Assembly (NCBI GenBank): GCA_021307315.1 | Contig: JAJSPD010000029.1 | Span: 124,001 to 188,000 of the forward strand | Origin: Bisporella sp. PMI_857 | Taxonomy: Eukaryota; Ascomycota; Leotiomycetes; Helotiales; Helotiaceae | Direction: 5' to 3' | Length of the DNA stretch: 64,000 nucleotides | Shown here: one piece after another, positions 43,132 through 55,736 of the stretch | How the letters are laid out: every line of letters begins with the position of its first letter | Numbering within the stretch: the first letter of the stretch is position 1 | Program-made: the position numbers and the translations under genes | Notes under the pieces: model-generated | Told to the model about the DNA's origin: nothing | The model's database searches: none | What the model saw: the letters and a program-made list of their open reading frames with translations, nothing else

Positions 43132-44471
43132 GGTGTATAGTTAGTTGAACTGCGTACAATTATGTTGGATAATGCGTTTGTGCAGTTCTTTGCGCCGAAG
43201 GCGAACGGAAGGTAGTGGAGGAGAGATCAGGAGAAGCGTATTTCAAGAACGAGGCTATCGCGCTACATGCGTGTCGCGCTTCACTCACTGAGTGAATATA
43301 TGTTGAGAGTAATAAGGAAAGGGTCCCTTTTGTAGCCTTTTCCGTTTTTCTTTTATAAAGGTAGAAGCGAAGGGAGTTGGAAAACCCGACCCCGCCAAAT
43401 ACCCTTACATAAAGGAAAACTGAACACCGAAAGGCCAACCACTTGGTTCTCACCCACACCACATCTCTACCCTGATTGTCTGTATGCATTGCAATCGAAA
43501 TATGTCATTATTGAATGGGTCGACTTCCCGACCTCTCCATCGTCACCCACCCATCACCCTTTTTGTTGGATAATGCATTGTGCAGTTTCTCTGGTGGAGG
43601 GGTAACGGTCGGCCAAGACGCGATCGAGTAAGATGGTGAGCAAAAGAAACTTCCCTGCCATTTCGGCTCAAGTGAAATTCTTCCAACACCACACAAATCC
43701 GACAAGACTTAAGCCCGAATGTCCAGTGAATGAACAATTCAAAGTAAAGATTGACTGAGGGAAAAGATAACTAAGCGAGGGGAGGGGGGAGGACTGACTT
43801 TGCCGCTTTACTGAGCGAGGAATTGATTCTGGGGACGACATGATTCTGATGAGCTAAGGATCAGTCACTGGCGATGCTGCATAGGATGTGGATTCCGTTC
43901 TGAATAGGAAAGCGAGGGCGTACGAGGGATGAGGTAAAGTAATTTCGATGGTGACCGTATTTCGTTCCTCAAAAGAGCTGAGCTGAGCTGCAAGCACCTG
44001 GAAGCTGTGTGGTACAGGAGGAGAGCAGAGTGATGCCAATGATGAGGAAGTAAATATTTGCAGATAAGGGGAGAGATTGGCAATGGCTTTTCGTCGCACT
44101 GGAAATTGATATAAATATATTAAAGATGAATGTTCGGGGAGGAATAAGATGGAGGAGGGGAGGGGAGGAAAGTAGTAGTTAAGAAGGGAATCAAATCTGA
44201 GGTGAGATACGGATTCAGTGTTGAAGTGAAGAGAAAAAATATGGCGCGTCGTCCTCTCTTCACTTTCCTCCGGTCTTGCCATTTCCATTTCCCTGCAGGC
44301 CGCCAAGAAACTTAATCGTTCCCATTTTTGCCCAATCGGACACCGACTTTTAATGGCACGTGACTAGTTTGGCTTGTGTGGTTGAACTTGTTCCCCAGAA
44401 AGGGTTCATCTTCTCCGGATTGCTGACTGCATCCATTCATGTAAGACAGCCGAAATCTCGCGATACGGGGC
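43132..44471. other. Intergenic with weak leftward ORF
   Basis: Upstream of EMG1. A minus-strand frame at 43854-44306 (up to 150 aa) lacks an ATG at its left-hand limit and has no recognisable domain; it may be chance. Other frames are shorter. Confidence 0.35.
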
Positions 44472-44798
44472 CGCGAAGTTAATATTCGCTCACCGACAAA
44501 ATGCGAGCAATCAAGATCATAACCTGGGGTAAGGGGAAGGGGGGTGCTAAGAAGGGTGTAGAATTATATCGATACTCGCGAAGTTAATATTCACTCACCG
44601 ACAAAATTCGAGCAATCAAGATCATAACCTAGGGTAAGGGGAAGGGAGGGGTGCTAAGAAGGGTGTAGAATTATATCGATACTCGCGAAGTTAATATTCA
44701 CTCACCGACAAAATTCGAGCAATCAAGATCATAGCCTGGGGTAAGGGGAGGGGAGGGGGTGCTAAGAAGGGTGTAGAATTATATCGATACTCGCGAAG
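44472..44798. repeat. Three tandem copies of a ~107-bp unit
   Basis: Units begin at 44472, 44577 and 44684 with CGCGAAGTTAATATTC and run 105, 107 and 108 bp; a fourth starts at 44792 but stops after CGCGAAGTC. Differences are a few substitutions and length changes in the G-rich GGGGAAGGGGGG part. Each unit contains CTCACCGACAAAAT and GAATTATATCGATACT. It lies just downstream of the permease gene. Confidence 0.92.
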
Positions 44799-44912
44799 TC
44801 CGAAGTCATCAAAGAGTTCGTTCGGAGCCATAGTATCTTGCACCGGAGAAAACACGAACATTCCTCCCGATGAGTAAGTAACCGTTAGTGACATCCATGT
44901 CGCCGCATAAAC

Positions 44913-47351
44913 TTATTCCTCCTCTTCTCTGCTCTCACTGTTTGGCACCACGTGCAACAGTTCCTGTGTTCGTGGTCCGGTATATGTATTCCTTGCTCCT
45001 GCCCACCACCAACCCAAGCTGAATAGCGCAATGAAGCCGCCTACGGCCACCGCGTAGTTCATATTAACCGCCGTGACAGGTCTTACGGTTGGGAAGAGAA
45101 GCACCACGGAAATGAAGAATACCCAGGCACACGTGATTAAGTTAAGGGGCTTTTGCCACTTACCAAGTGTGTAAGGACCTGGGCGGAAGGTAATGCGGTG
45201 AGCGTAGACATTGCGAGCCAGGATGACCGCCGCGTAGGATATATCGAGAGCTGGAGCGGTGATGTTGAAGATTGCGACAATGGTCTGTGTACCTGGGTGT
45301 GATTTTAGTCTTGGTTGTAAAGGTGCAGTTGAAGCTACATACTGCCGATGCCGATGAGATTTAAAGCAATGGAAAAGAAAACAATCAGCCACACCGCATT
45401 TACTGGGGTGCGAGTTCTTTCGTTGACCTTTGACCAGACACTAGAATCGACGTTACCAGGCCAGTTTGATCCCGTAAGGGTAAATCCATGTACCTTGAGA
45501 ATGGCAAAGCGCCATCTCTCGCGAAAGCATACGCCATTCTGGTATCAGCCAGCATAGCTGAACAGCCAGTAAAGAATTGTACCAGGATGACGAAGAACCA
45601 CATTATGGTGCCGCCAGTCTTCCCAGCTGCATTGAGAAAGATTTGTGCTGCCGGTAGACCAGTGGGACTATAAACAACTGCATCTAGATCGTTGATACAG
45701 AAGCAGAAGGTTATGGTCAGGATCCAGCCAAGACAGCCTACGTGGGATATGAGTCAGCAGTACATACCCTATATTTCTATGAAAGCCATGCTAGGAAGGA
45801 TTGATATTCAACAGAAATGAAGTTTAATAGGTTCATACCAGATATAGTCACAGCCCACCGAATAGCCATCGGCCCTCTAATTGCTGCATTATGAGTCTCT
45901 TCCGCCATATGAGTCGTACCATCATAATCTGTCATAACCCAAGCGACAGAGAGAAAACTCAGCAGAAAGGAGAATCCTACTCCCCAACCAGAGCCATTGG
46001 TGAACTCAGTAAACACCCACTTCGCATTTGCCTTGTTAGGGGTAAGAACCAGGAGGGCAACGCACACAGCGAGTGTTGCAAGGACGTTGATTGGTGCAAA
46101 CCAAATCACGATTTCATGAAGAGATTTAGTTGTGAGCGAACAAACGATGCCAAAGATAATGATGAATACCTAATAGAAATTGTTAGAGATGCAAGTAACA
46201 CGATTTCTTGTTCAGGTCGTTGTCGCTAGCCTCGCTCGAATTTTGTAATTTGATAATACGTGAAGACTGTCTGTGATGAAAAACACTTACGATAGCAAGC
46301 AAGACGATTTGTAAGGGGGTTCTGCCAATTAGTTATGATAGTCAATCAAGAGTATAAAATTAATGCTTACGGTGAGTAGGAATATGAGATCCCGTCGAAT
46401 TTTGAATTCATGCTAGCTGCCGCCAATACCATCTGCGACACAGTGTACCCTAGACTTGCCTGACAGTGAACATAGTATTATCAGCATTCGTTATACAACT
46501 CCCCCTTTACACTCGAGTGGGTAGACTTACAACCCCGGCCGTCTGACCCAGTAAATTGCACCACCTGTCGTGCGTGTTATAAGTTAATTTAACTCCCAGT
46601 TACTCAAGAAACATTCTGCAGTAGAAATTTTGCTAACAATATACTCTTTTTCTACCTTTAATACACCCATGAGACACCAGAAATAGGAGTTTGGCTCGCG
46701 AGAATCTCAGACTTACCCAATCACCCAGGACCAGATTGCGGCGTGCTCATAGGGTACAACGTTCTTTGTGACAAAGTACACTATTCGAACCTAAAGTCAG
46801 ACATCGAGCGTATAATAATGGGACTGTCGGTGAGATTGCTGGATCTCGATGCCAATGAAGCAGTGACTCGTCATTTCAAAAGTGGTAGCTCGTCTGGTAG
46901 AAGAGACTTACTGCCCCCAGCGGTGGGATATGCGGACACAAGTTCAGCAACTATAACGGTTAGCTATTGTCTCGCCCCAGAAGAGCACTCATACCAGATG
47001 CTGAAATAATACTGGCCATTATTGACCCGACAAACCATGCCCAAACTGCAGATGCCGGGCCGCCTAAGCTCAATGGCACTCCAAAGGTCGCAGGCATTGA
47101 GCCTAGAACACCAAGCACGGAGACTGCATATGATATGGTTGACCATTTTGTGAAGTGGCGACTCAAGTCCTACCCTAGTTAGGAAGTTCGCTGAGAAACT
47201 CTGGTAACACTAACCTGGTTATAACCAATCTGGGCGAGCAGCCTCTCATCATCGTCTTCAATAGTGGCCATTACCCTTTGGAGAGGCCCGCCTTCTTTGC
47301 TTGGAGCTCGAGCGGTTTGTACTGTCCCGGATATATCATCTGTTGACGCCA
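44913..47351 (-). CDS. Amino-acid/GABA/choline-type permease (APC superfamily), multi-exon
   Basis: Plasma- or vacuolar-membrane permease of ~12 spans for amino acids, GABA, choline or polyamines. It starts MASTDDISG at 47351; first exon ends ...RLLAQIGYNQ. Further exons carry FTKWSTISYAVSVLGVLG, PLSLGGPASAVWAWFVG (consensus early region), VAELVSAYPTAGG/MYFVTKNVVP, WSWVIG/WCNLLGQTAGVAS, VFIIIFGIVC, SVAWVMTDYDGTTHMAEE (helix 6-7 consensus), GCLGWILTITFCF, MAYAFARDGALPFS and TRTPVNAVWLIVF. The last exon (from about 45290) holds ITAPALDISYAAVI and the acidic end SESREEEE. About 8-9 exons; I did not fix every border. No lesion noticed. Family certain, substrate not. Confidence 0.88.
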
Positions 47352-49166
47352 TAATGTAAGTGCAAGCTGGATTTCTTGGGATGCAAACCAGCCAGAAAGA
47401 AGTCTTGATTGTAATTCAGGGACGAAGTCAAAAGCAGAGGAGCAAGCAGTTGTATAAGAAGGCCACTTGCCTGGAATCTAACTTCAGAACGGCAGACTTC
47501 CAAGTGTTCTAACTCCCAATAGGGCAAATTCCAGTGTAGTGTGATCAAAATAAAATATGACACTATGGTTAAGCTGCAGGGCTGACTGTTGGGATGGCTT
47601 CAATGGCCAAGTACAATTCGCTCGCCCGTCAGGTCGGCCTAACTTGAGGGTATACGGGTAAGAGCGGGGCGGTGTATTGAAATGTGCTCTAGAAAATTGA
47701 GCCCAATGATGATATTATCACGAGCAGGGTGTACTCTGTGGGGACAATTCGAGGCTGGTGAGAAATCTGACAGCTCATCTGTCTATCAGGAAGAGTAATT
47801 TGAATGCTGAAGATGATTCGAAAGCTAAGTGCACTGGATTACCTCAGCACGGAGGATTGTGGTTTTATTGCATAGAGATTATAATTAATGACGGCATACA
47901 GCGATTTAGGAATTGCAACACGAACAGAGGGGGATGCTGAGCATAAAAGCACAAATGATGAGTAAGGTTGGAGGTTACAAGTTGGATTGGATCACCAATC
48001 TGATTTGTTTGGTCTGTTTCAGACACGCCATATTGTTCCCTTTAAAGGAACTTGGCCCGGACCGTGGAGCATCCCTCCCGGCCGCTGCAAGGATAGGGGT
48101 CGGAGGCTTGATGACCATCGAATTGAATCTTCACCAGCAGTCATTTTTACTGAAAGCAGGCGCAAAAAGATTCCATGGGCGTCCTTTGCCAACATTGACA
48201 GGACTACCAGCGGACTGGTTATTGGATCGCGAAATGCAACCATAGATGCATGATAAAGACATCTTAAAAAACAAATGGTTCGCCCTCGCCACTAGGACTG
48301 AAGAATAAGAAATACTTCCGGGGGTGGTCGATCGAATGCATCGCGATAATGCTTACTTCATAGGAGCTACATAGATGGTAAGGAGAGAAAGGTAGATGCC
48401 ACAGAACATACCAAGTTTCTTCTCTTTAAGTTGAGAATGATGTTGGGGGAGAAATAATCTTTGAGGTCACAGGGCGTCACGCATTAAGCCCTGAAAGCTA
48501 GTACTTGAGACCTGGGCATATTGGTGGTATTCAATCGAGGTTCTCGCTGTTTGTGGAATAGTTCTTTTAGCACAGTGAAAGAAATAGTAGAGAGAAGATA
48601 AGAGAGGGATAATGGATGGAGCATGGAGCAAACCAATTAGGTCTCTTGGTGGCCGAAGGTATCCTGCCTTATGTAAGCTCGGTTAATCGCCAGCACTTTG
48701 GATCCCTGCTCAACCCGGAACCGTCAAAACGTCATGTTGAGCTTCCCAGAACTAGCATATAATCTGGCTTAGCTGACTAGAGGTTTGGTTCTAGCCTCTA
48801 CTAATTCGCCTTGTTTTCTGTGTTTCGATCAGAAGCAACAAACTATATCCCAACTAACGCATCTTAGCAAAGATGTCTGACTCAGAGAGCATAGTGGCAG
48901 CTAGGGTTAAAACAGCTCAAAGCCTCCATCCCATGCGGAAAAAAAAAGCTGATGCGGGTTGACCGGGAACAATTGCACAACGGCCAGCATCGTAGAGGGA
49001 AGCAAAGTATGGGCATTGAACATATCAACATTGAAAGGAAGAAGGCAAGATGGGTGAACGTTCGTACGTTGGAAGATAAATCTACCCCGCTCCAATGTAA
49101 ACAAAGAGCCTTAATTCAGCTATGGAAAACTAACAGCTCCATAGACCAGAGTTGCAACCAGATACG
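47352..49166. other. Divergent intergenic region, permease to histidine kinase
   Basis: 1.8 kb with promoters for the leftward permease and rightward kinase. Overlapping frames at 47913-48253 on both strands show no family pattern. Confidence 0.4.
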
Positions 49167-52100
49167 ATGGATGGCGACCAGGAACCGCTATCCGCTCACC
49201 ATTCAGGCATAAATCTACGGATTTCTGTTCTTCGTCATCTGCCAACGCCTGTTGTCGTCCTCTCTCCTTCCCGAACTGTCATCTATCTGAACAAAGCTGT
49301 CAGGAGGCTGCTAGGGCATTCTGACTCGATACGCTCGCAGAATGAACTAAGTTATTCACAAGATCTTGACGACCTGGGAATCAAACTTCTCGACAATACC
49401 ACATGGACTACCGTGCTAGAAGAGCTGTTGGCTGCCAATATACAAGCTTCGCAATGGGATAATGAGGCACAAGCCCGGGAAGTTAGCGTTGTCATCTCAA
49501 CTAGGATACGCGTGGGTTTTAATGCCCGATTCACAGCTCTTCTTTCCATGATTAACGCTGATGGAGGGTCTGCACCCCGCCGTATATTATCCATGCAACA
49601 GCACTGACTATGAACAGAAGCCATTACGTCTTGTCAATTGAGCGGCCGTCTGCCCTTTTCGATTGTAGCAGTTCCAGCAGCCAGCCGGCACATCTTGATG
49701 CTCCACTGCATTCATTAAAAAGAGCAGGCAACTACATCAGGGAGCCCATATTGGATGTTGATGCTGCCAGAATCAAACAGGCAATATTTGACAGCTCAGA
49801 GACTCTTGGGTTCATTATTTCCGCAGACGGAAAATTCTACCTTGCCAACAAAAAGGCTCGGAAAGTGATTGGCAACGCATTGGGAGGCGTTCATGGAGCT
49901 GATGGAGATTCTGTAAGGGCTGGGCTCAAGATTTGGAACGAGACATTCACCCGTCGACTTGATCAAACTGAATATCCTGGTATCAAGGTAATTAGGAAGC
50001 GGAAACCTTTCACAAATTATCGATGTGGTTTTGAACATCATATAACCAAGGAAAAGATCGTAATGAGCGTCAACGGAGAGTGTCTCTATAGCGATGACAC
50101 GGGAGAGTTCATTGGCGGTGTGTGCTGGTGTTATGATCTCCAGAATTACAACGATTATGTGTCGATGGAGCAAAAACGAATGATTGCAAGCCACGAGACC
50201 ATTTGTAATCTTATGCCGCATCTTGTCTGGACTACTACTCCCGAAGGTTTATGCGACTATTACTCAGATGGCTGGTGTACTGTAAGTAGTATTTGAGAAC
50301 CATATCATTTAACTGATTGTCTATGAAGTCGTAAACAATCCAAGTTTTCATAGAAAATTTCTGTACAGCAATATCCAAGTTAGATAAGAAGCACTAAATC
50401 TGATTTTTATTTTATTTGAGTAGTTTACGGGCCTATCGAAAGAGGAATCTTACGGCATGGGATATACCAAAGTAATTCACCCAGGTCAGTTAGCTTCTAT
50501 CTCAAAAGTCCCTAATTCAAAACGCTGTATGAGCGGACTGCTCTTAAGGTTCCTTGATGCCTCAGGCGTTGGAGCGCGTCAGTATATGCATTTCAAGTCC
50601 ATGCCTCTGAGAATAAAGTCTTCATTGCAGACTGTCACAGAAACAGACGAACTGATTCCAAGATACCCACTAATAGATGACCTCCCTCGGGTACTAAGTT
50701 CATGGCAAAATGATAAGGCAAATGGAATAAAAGGAGAGACTGAAGTTAGGTATCGCCGATATGATGGTGCTTATAGATGGTCACTCACACGGTAAGTTTA
50801 CCCTACCCAGTAGCCTTGACCGTAAATATCAGGAATATCTAGAAAAGGTGCCTCTTTGATATTTCATATCACATTATTGGAATATTTCATGCTACCGGTT
50901 ATAGGATTGCGTATTATATATTGTATCCAAACTAACTAAGTATAGCATTGTCCCTTTCCGAGACAAATCTGGCAGAATACTCAAATGGTATGGGACGAAT
51001 ACTGATATTCATAACCTCGTTATGAGGAGAATCGAGGCTGCGAGACACAAAGCTCAAATCATGACAGTTCTAGACCACGCGGAAGTCAACATGTTCTCGA
51101 TCGACTGGGAAAGAAAGATTACTTTGGCTGAAGGCGCCTTACTTTGGAAGACCATTGGAACTTTGGCACTGAAATCAGACCTGCTTGGAAACGACATTTT
51201 AGAAGTGTTCTCTAAGGTACAGGAAGGGGGTATGCCAGGTAATTCTTCCAAATCATCATTTAACCGTATGATAGAGCTCATTAGCCATTCTAGATCACGC
51301 GAAGGCGGTAGTAGACATTCTTGATGGTAGAGTAGATGTGGTCATTTGCGAAGATGTCGTTGGTGAAAACACTTTTAAAACTAGAATGGTCGCTGAACTT
51401 GAGCATAACCGGATAGACGGTGGACAAGCCCCAAGGGTAATTGGTGTGCTTGGTTTGAGTATAGACATAACCGACATGAAAGCTCGTGCGAAACTCGAAC
51501 TTGATAACGAGCGATTGATATTTGAAGAACAGGCCGCAAAAGACTCTAATCAGATAAAGAGCCGATTTTTGGCGAATGTTCGTCTTTTGTCCAGATTGTG
51601 AGTTTCACATGCTAATAGCAGTAGATGTCCCACGAACTAAGAACACCGACATCAGTGAGAATGCTCTTTTCAAAGAGCATTATGGATTTTGGCTAACACC
51701 TATAGGGAATTATTGGCATGGTTGAATTGTTGAGTGATGATCCAGACTTGACAAGGGATCAACGGGAATTTGTCAATAGCATCCGTTTGTCCGCCAAAGC
51801 TCTATTAACAATTGTTAACGATATTCTTGACTTTTCCAAAATCGAAAGTAATCGATTGGATATTGAGGAAGTGCCGTTTAATGTGTCTAACACTGTTGGT
51901 GAGCTATCCAAGCTTCTTAGCATGTTTGCTCGACAAAAGGGCCTTACCTTCGAGTATGTCAACAAAATAGAGGATTCCCTGGAGGTGCTTGGTGATCCGG
52001 GACGTGTCAGGCAGATCTTGTCAAATCTTCTTACCAACGCTTTGAAGTTCACGAGCGAAGGAACAGTCAGTCTCTCTGTGACCTCGCAAGTGCTCGGGCT

Positions 52101-53186
52101 GGAACAATTTGGAGAAGAATCTGTTGAAATCACCTTTGTCATCCAAGATACGGGAATTGGCATTGAGAAAGAAGTATTAGATAAACTGTTCACGCCATTC
52201 AGACAAGGGGATGCATCAACCGCACGTTTGTATGGCGGTACTGGTCTTGGCTTAACAATCTCAAGAAACGTAAGTATCCCAATGCCCTTGTTAATGATAT
52301 TTAGAGAATCTAAGCATCGTAGTTGGCGACCCTCATGGGCGGTTCTATAAACCTGACATCTGTGCCCCGTGTCGGCAGCACAGCTACATTTACTGTTCCC
52401 TTCAAGGTCTCTCTACGTCGCTCCACGCCTATGTCGATACAGATTCCCAGTCGCTCATCTCCAGATCCTGGATTCCGTCTCAATATGTCTCCAAGACCCT
52501 CAGGATCTTTAGGGCCACCCAACCCACATCAACGCGTATCCCAAGATCTCTTAAATCAGGACATCTTGAACCAGCAAATCAGCACCTGTGTCACAGACTA
52601 CTATGCCCCTACAGCATTTAGCCCCAAGAGCTCTATACGTGGACTCGAGCCAACCCTAATTACGAATAATAGAAAGGACTATCACGTGCTAGTCGTAGAG
52701 GATAATGCAATTAACCAGGTCATTGCCATCAAAACGATCAAAAAGCTTGGCTTCTCCGTAGAGGCCGCCTGGAACGGAAAGGAGGCTCTCTCGTATCTGC
52801 TCGATCCATCTCCGAAAAAGCCCCGGCCGGATATCATTCTCATGGACGTCCAGATGCCGATTCTCGATGGATACGAGGCGACCAAAATATTGCGCACAAG
52901 CAAAGGGTATAATGAAGAGGGCAGTGGTGCTGTGCCGTTGGGAATAGAGAGACAAGTCGTGAAAATAAGAGACATTCCTGTGATTGCCATGACTGCGAGT
53001 GCTATTCAGGGCGACAAGGAGAAGTGCTATGAAGCGGGCATGGATGATTATCTAGCCAAGCCAGTCGAGAAAGTCAAGCTCGAGGAGATGCTAGTGAAAT
53101 GGGTCGGCAGGCAGCGGGAAAATCACTCTCTAGACGAACAAGCAAACGATGAGAGACGGGAACCATATAATATAAACAAGAAATAG
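49167..53186 (+). CDS. Hybrid sensor histidine kinase with PAS domains, 9 exons, 1094 aa
   Basis: Cytosolic two-component sensor feeding, by family knowledge, a phosphorelay to Ypd1-type proteins. Exons: 49167-49567, 49618-50281, 50424-50484, 50677-50791, 50946-51238, 51285-51577, 51625-51654, 51706-52269, 52323-53186; sum 1095 codons. Domains: N-terminal PAS (~10-130), a second PAS-like region (~190-330), a PAS_3 (~340-440, WCTFTGLSKEE...HPDDLPRVL and YRWSLTR), HisKA with H-box SHELRTP (His612), HATPase (N-box NLLTNALKFT, DTGIGI, GGTGLGL) and receiver (VVEDNAIN, LMDVQMP with Asp982, MTASAI, Lys of LAKPV). No membrane span. The H-box alone fills a 30-nt exon. The 192-nt intron at 50485-50676 is open in frame, so its retention is possible. 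The stimulus is unknown. Confidence 0.92.
51625..51654 (+). other. 30-nt micro-exon encoding the H-box
   Basis: ATGTCCCACGAACTAAGAAC and the next ten bases encode ten residues including phospho-acceptor His612. It is flanked by a 47-nt intron with an unusual GTTCGT donor and a 51-nt intron with GTGAGA. Both junctions are phase 0, so skipping would remove exactly the H-box and keep the frame. Confidence 0.8.
51660..51681 (+). promoter_or_regulatory. Intronic hairpin directly after the H-box exon
   Basis: AATGCTCTTT (51660-51669) and AAAGAGCATT (51672-51681) are a perfect 10-bp inverted repeat with a two-base spacer (TC), beginning 5 nt past the splice donor at 51655. Such a stem could mask or present the donor. 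Confidence 0.6.
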
Positions 53187-53385
53187 GAGTCACTATGGCT
53201 TTTGGTTTAAGCTTGGTTAGATGGTGGTTGTATTCGCCAAAATGTATAATACATCGGCTGTATAGTACAATTACTTCAACTCACGTGGCTTGCAGGGAGG
53301 AGCTTGATGGCTCAAAATTGAATATTCTACCCAGCGACGGGTTTCAAGCCTCTAGTATACATGACCTAAAAAATTCATTCTCCAA

Positions 53386-54033
53386 CTAGTTCGCAATTGT
53401 CGGCGTTCTCCTATTCCACATATCTAGCTCAACGGCATCTAGCAGGAAACTCGCAACGCTCGACCTTGAAATCGACATCAACCCGCCCATCTCCTTACCG
53501 GCATCATCAAAGACCTTCACCACCTTATTCTCCCCATCCGTCAACCGGTTCGGCCGCACGAGCACCCACTCTAGCTCCGTCCCCTTGACCTCCCTATCCA
53601 CAATATCATGGTCCTTGTACGAGATGCCCAGCGACGTATGCGAGATTGCAAAGCGCATCGGCAAGATCACGTTGGGGTACGAGTCCGCCGTGCCAAAGGA
53701 CGACATGACGACGAGCTTTTTGAGGTCGTGCGTCCGCATCGCGGAGATGGCGTTTAAGACGGACGATGTGATTATCAGGGCCGGCGTGCTCGCCGTCCGC
53801 GCATTGGCGAGCGTTATTATGACTGAGGTCGGGACGTCTGGCGTTGTGGTGATGGCGCGCTCGATGTCGGATTCTTCGAGCGGCGTGCCTTTGATGAGCG
53901 TTAAGCCCACTTGGGATTCTATTCTTGAGGGGTTGCGGACAAGCGCTGTGACGGCGTGGCCGCGGGCGAGGGCTTCGTTGATGGTGAGGAGGCCGGTGCG
54001 TCCGCTGCCGCCGATGATGAGGATGCGTGACAT
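53386..54033 (-). CDS. Atypical short-chain dehydrogenase / NAD(P)H-binding (NmrA/BVR-B-like) protein, 215 aa
   Basis: Single exon, start ATG at 54033. A Rossmann nucleotide-binding loop, IIGGSGRTG, stands at residues 6-14. ALVRNPSRIE follows, then a strand ending VIITLAN, KKLVVMSSFGT and WVLVRPNRLTDG, the order seen in NAD(P)-binding NmrA-like and biliverdin-reductase-B/flavin-reductase-like proteins. The classical SDR catalytic YxxxK is not evident, so it may be a redox sensor or an isomerase/reductase of the atypical group. Convergent with the histidine kinase (200 bp between). No sign of transfer or damage. Confidence 0.82.
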   Translation of the reverse strand: MSRILIIGGSGRTGLLTINEALARGHAVTALVRNPSRIESQVGLTLIKGTPLEESDIERAITTTPDVPTSVIITLANARTASTPALIITSSVLNAISAMRTHDLKKLVVMSSFGTADSYPNVILPMRFAISHTSLGISYKDHDIVDREVKGTELEWVLVRPNRLTDGENKVVKVFDDAGKEMGGLMSISRSSVASFLLDAVELDMWNRRTPTIAN

Positions 54034-55736
54034 TGTAAGAATTGGGATTTTAGGGCTTGATATGAAGTGGATTTGAGGTTATGATTCTTGTGAAATGCAA
54101 TGTTCTTATCTATATATGAAATAGAAATCTAGATTTGTTTGATATGGTCTGATTCTTGAAGAGCCCATTGTAGTTATATACTTTTCAAGTCGGCCAGGCG
54201 CTCACTATGTCCGCAGCCTGCGATCCTTCATGTCAACTACATTTTTACTCAGCCATGCTCCATAAACTGGTGATATTCCCAGGAGCGGGAATTTTATTTA
54301 CGACATCGCTGATTAATACCTCCAGGCAATACTTGATTAGTTGACTCGAACGGCATTTTCAGGTTCGTTATGTCCGTGATATGTCAGCACGGATATATTA
54401 TCACGTGACATTCGGAGATACCATTTTGCAGCAAAAGGGCAACTATATTTCAAAGACAAATGCATGTGTTCATTACGTGGCGGAAGATCAGTAAGTAAGC
54501 TTTATCTTACTAGAATCAATCGATCCTAACACTACTTAGATCTCGAAATTCTGGACGAGGCCCCTCTAGCAAGGGTCGTTTCATGTGACACATGCACTGC
54601 TTGTTGAGCCGTTGTATATAACAGGGCATATCTTCAACACGGATATGTGAGTACTGGAGATATGAATCTCCGCATCCTCTTGTTTCGTCTGCTTTCCAAC
54701 AGCAAACCCGAATGAATTTCCTTCATTATCACGTTTTATCCCAAGTTCCTTCTCGATCAAAATCGCCCGTTTCAGCGCGCCTCGTATGAACGAACCTCAG
54801 GAGAACATTCAGCAGGTTTCCTTCTCGCATATTGACGCCCAGCAACCTTTGTCCTTGGCCGGGATGGTTGGAGCTCGATGTCAAACCGACCTTTGAATTC
54901 GAATAGAGCTTTCTCAACGGTTTCTGAGAAAATTAGTATGTGTTCACAAATCCCTTTCGATGTCTCGGAACTTTCAGAAAATTATAGCCATTTCGCCTGC
55001 CTCATATCATTCAAGGATGCCATTTGGGTGGATCGCATACTCATCATAACTTACCTCGAAAGCCTCCATCTCTCCATTTTTCCAGATTAATAACTATGTC
55101 ATTGTCTGAGGCTGGTGTTTCTATTGGGCTATTTGTGCTGTCTTCATTCTCTTGCTTCCTTATAGATTAACCTTGTTTTCTAATGAGATTATACCTTTCT
55201 AATATACTATTCCGTCTCTATTCTTTTGTTGCGATGACGGTATTCTTTCCTATGACGCAGCTGTTCTGGCACTATCACTCGTAATGCGTATTTTCTCCCT
55301 TCATGATTTTCTCCTAGCTAGGTGCGAAACCTCTCCATAGATAAGGGCATTGCCTTTTTAAGGCAGCCCGTGACAACCTCAATCTTTGCCTTAGAAGTTT
55401 AGTAGATGTAGAAGCTTGTTTTTGCTTTCTTCATAGTTAGAACCGTCTCCTCTTTTCTTTCATTCCTTATCGGCCTTACCTGCCTAATTAGCGTCTCTCC
55501 ATCATCTGCATCGCTCTTATCGCCCATCTAGTGGCATGCCATTTTGCCAAGATGTTGCTCCAATTCGCTTTGCAAAGGGGTGTTCATATTAGGCCTACCC
55601 ATCTTTCAATAAAGGAACCGACTTAACTCCTTTCTCAAGCTTTCAAGATCGCTTTCTTGTGCTAAATTTTCTGTTTCGTCTACATCGTTGTGGTAATGCT
55701 CTTCTCTTCGAGAAGAGGCACTTAACTCGGATTTTC
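54034..55736. other. Intergenic, no gene recognised
   Basis: Only frames under 75 codons with no pattern. Pyrimidine-rich tracts at 55180-55560 look like transcribed leader or trailer sequence. Confidence 0.35.

Noticed and set aside
43854..44306. 150-aa minus-strand ORF as a gene
   Set aside because: No ATG at its 5' limit, low-complexity Ser/Leu/Pro content and no recognisable family.
44472..44798. CRISPR-like array
   Set aside because: Units are ~107-bp direct tandem copies without unique spacers, and the genome is eukaryotic.
51338..51601. Histidine kinase thought to lack its H-box
   Set aside because: The frame ends before the H-box only because of introns; the 30-nt exon at 51625-51654 supplies it.
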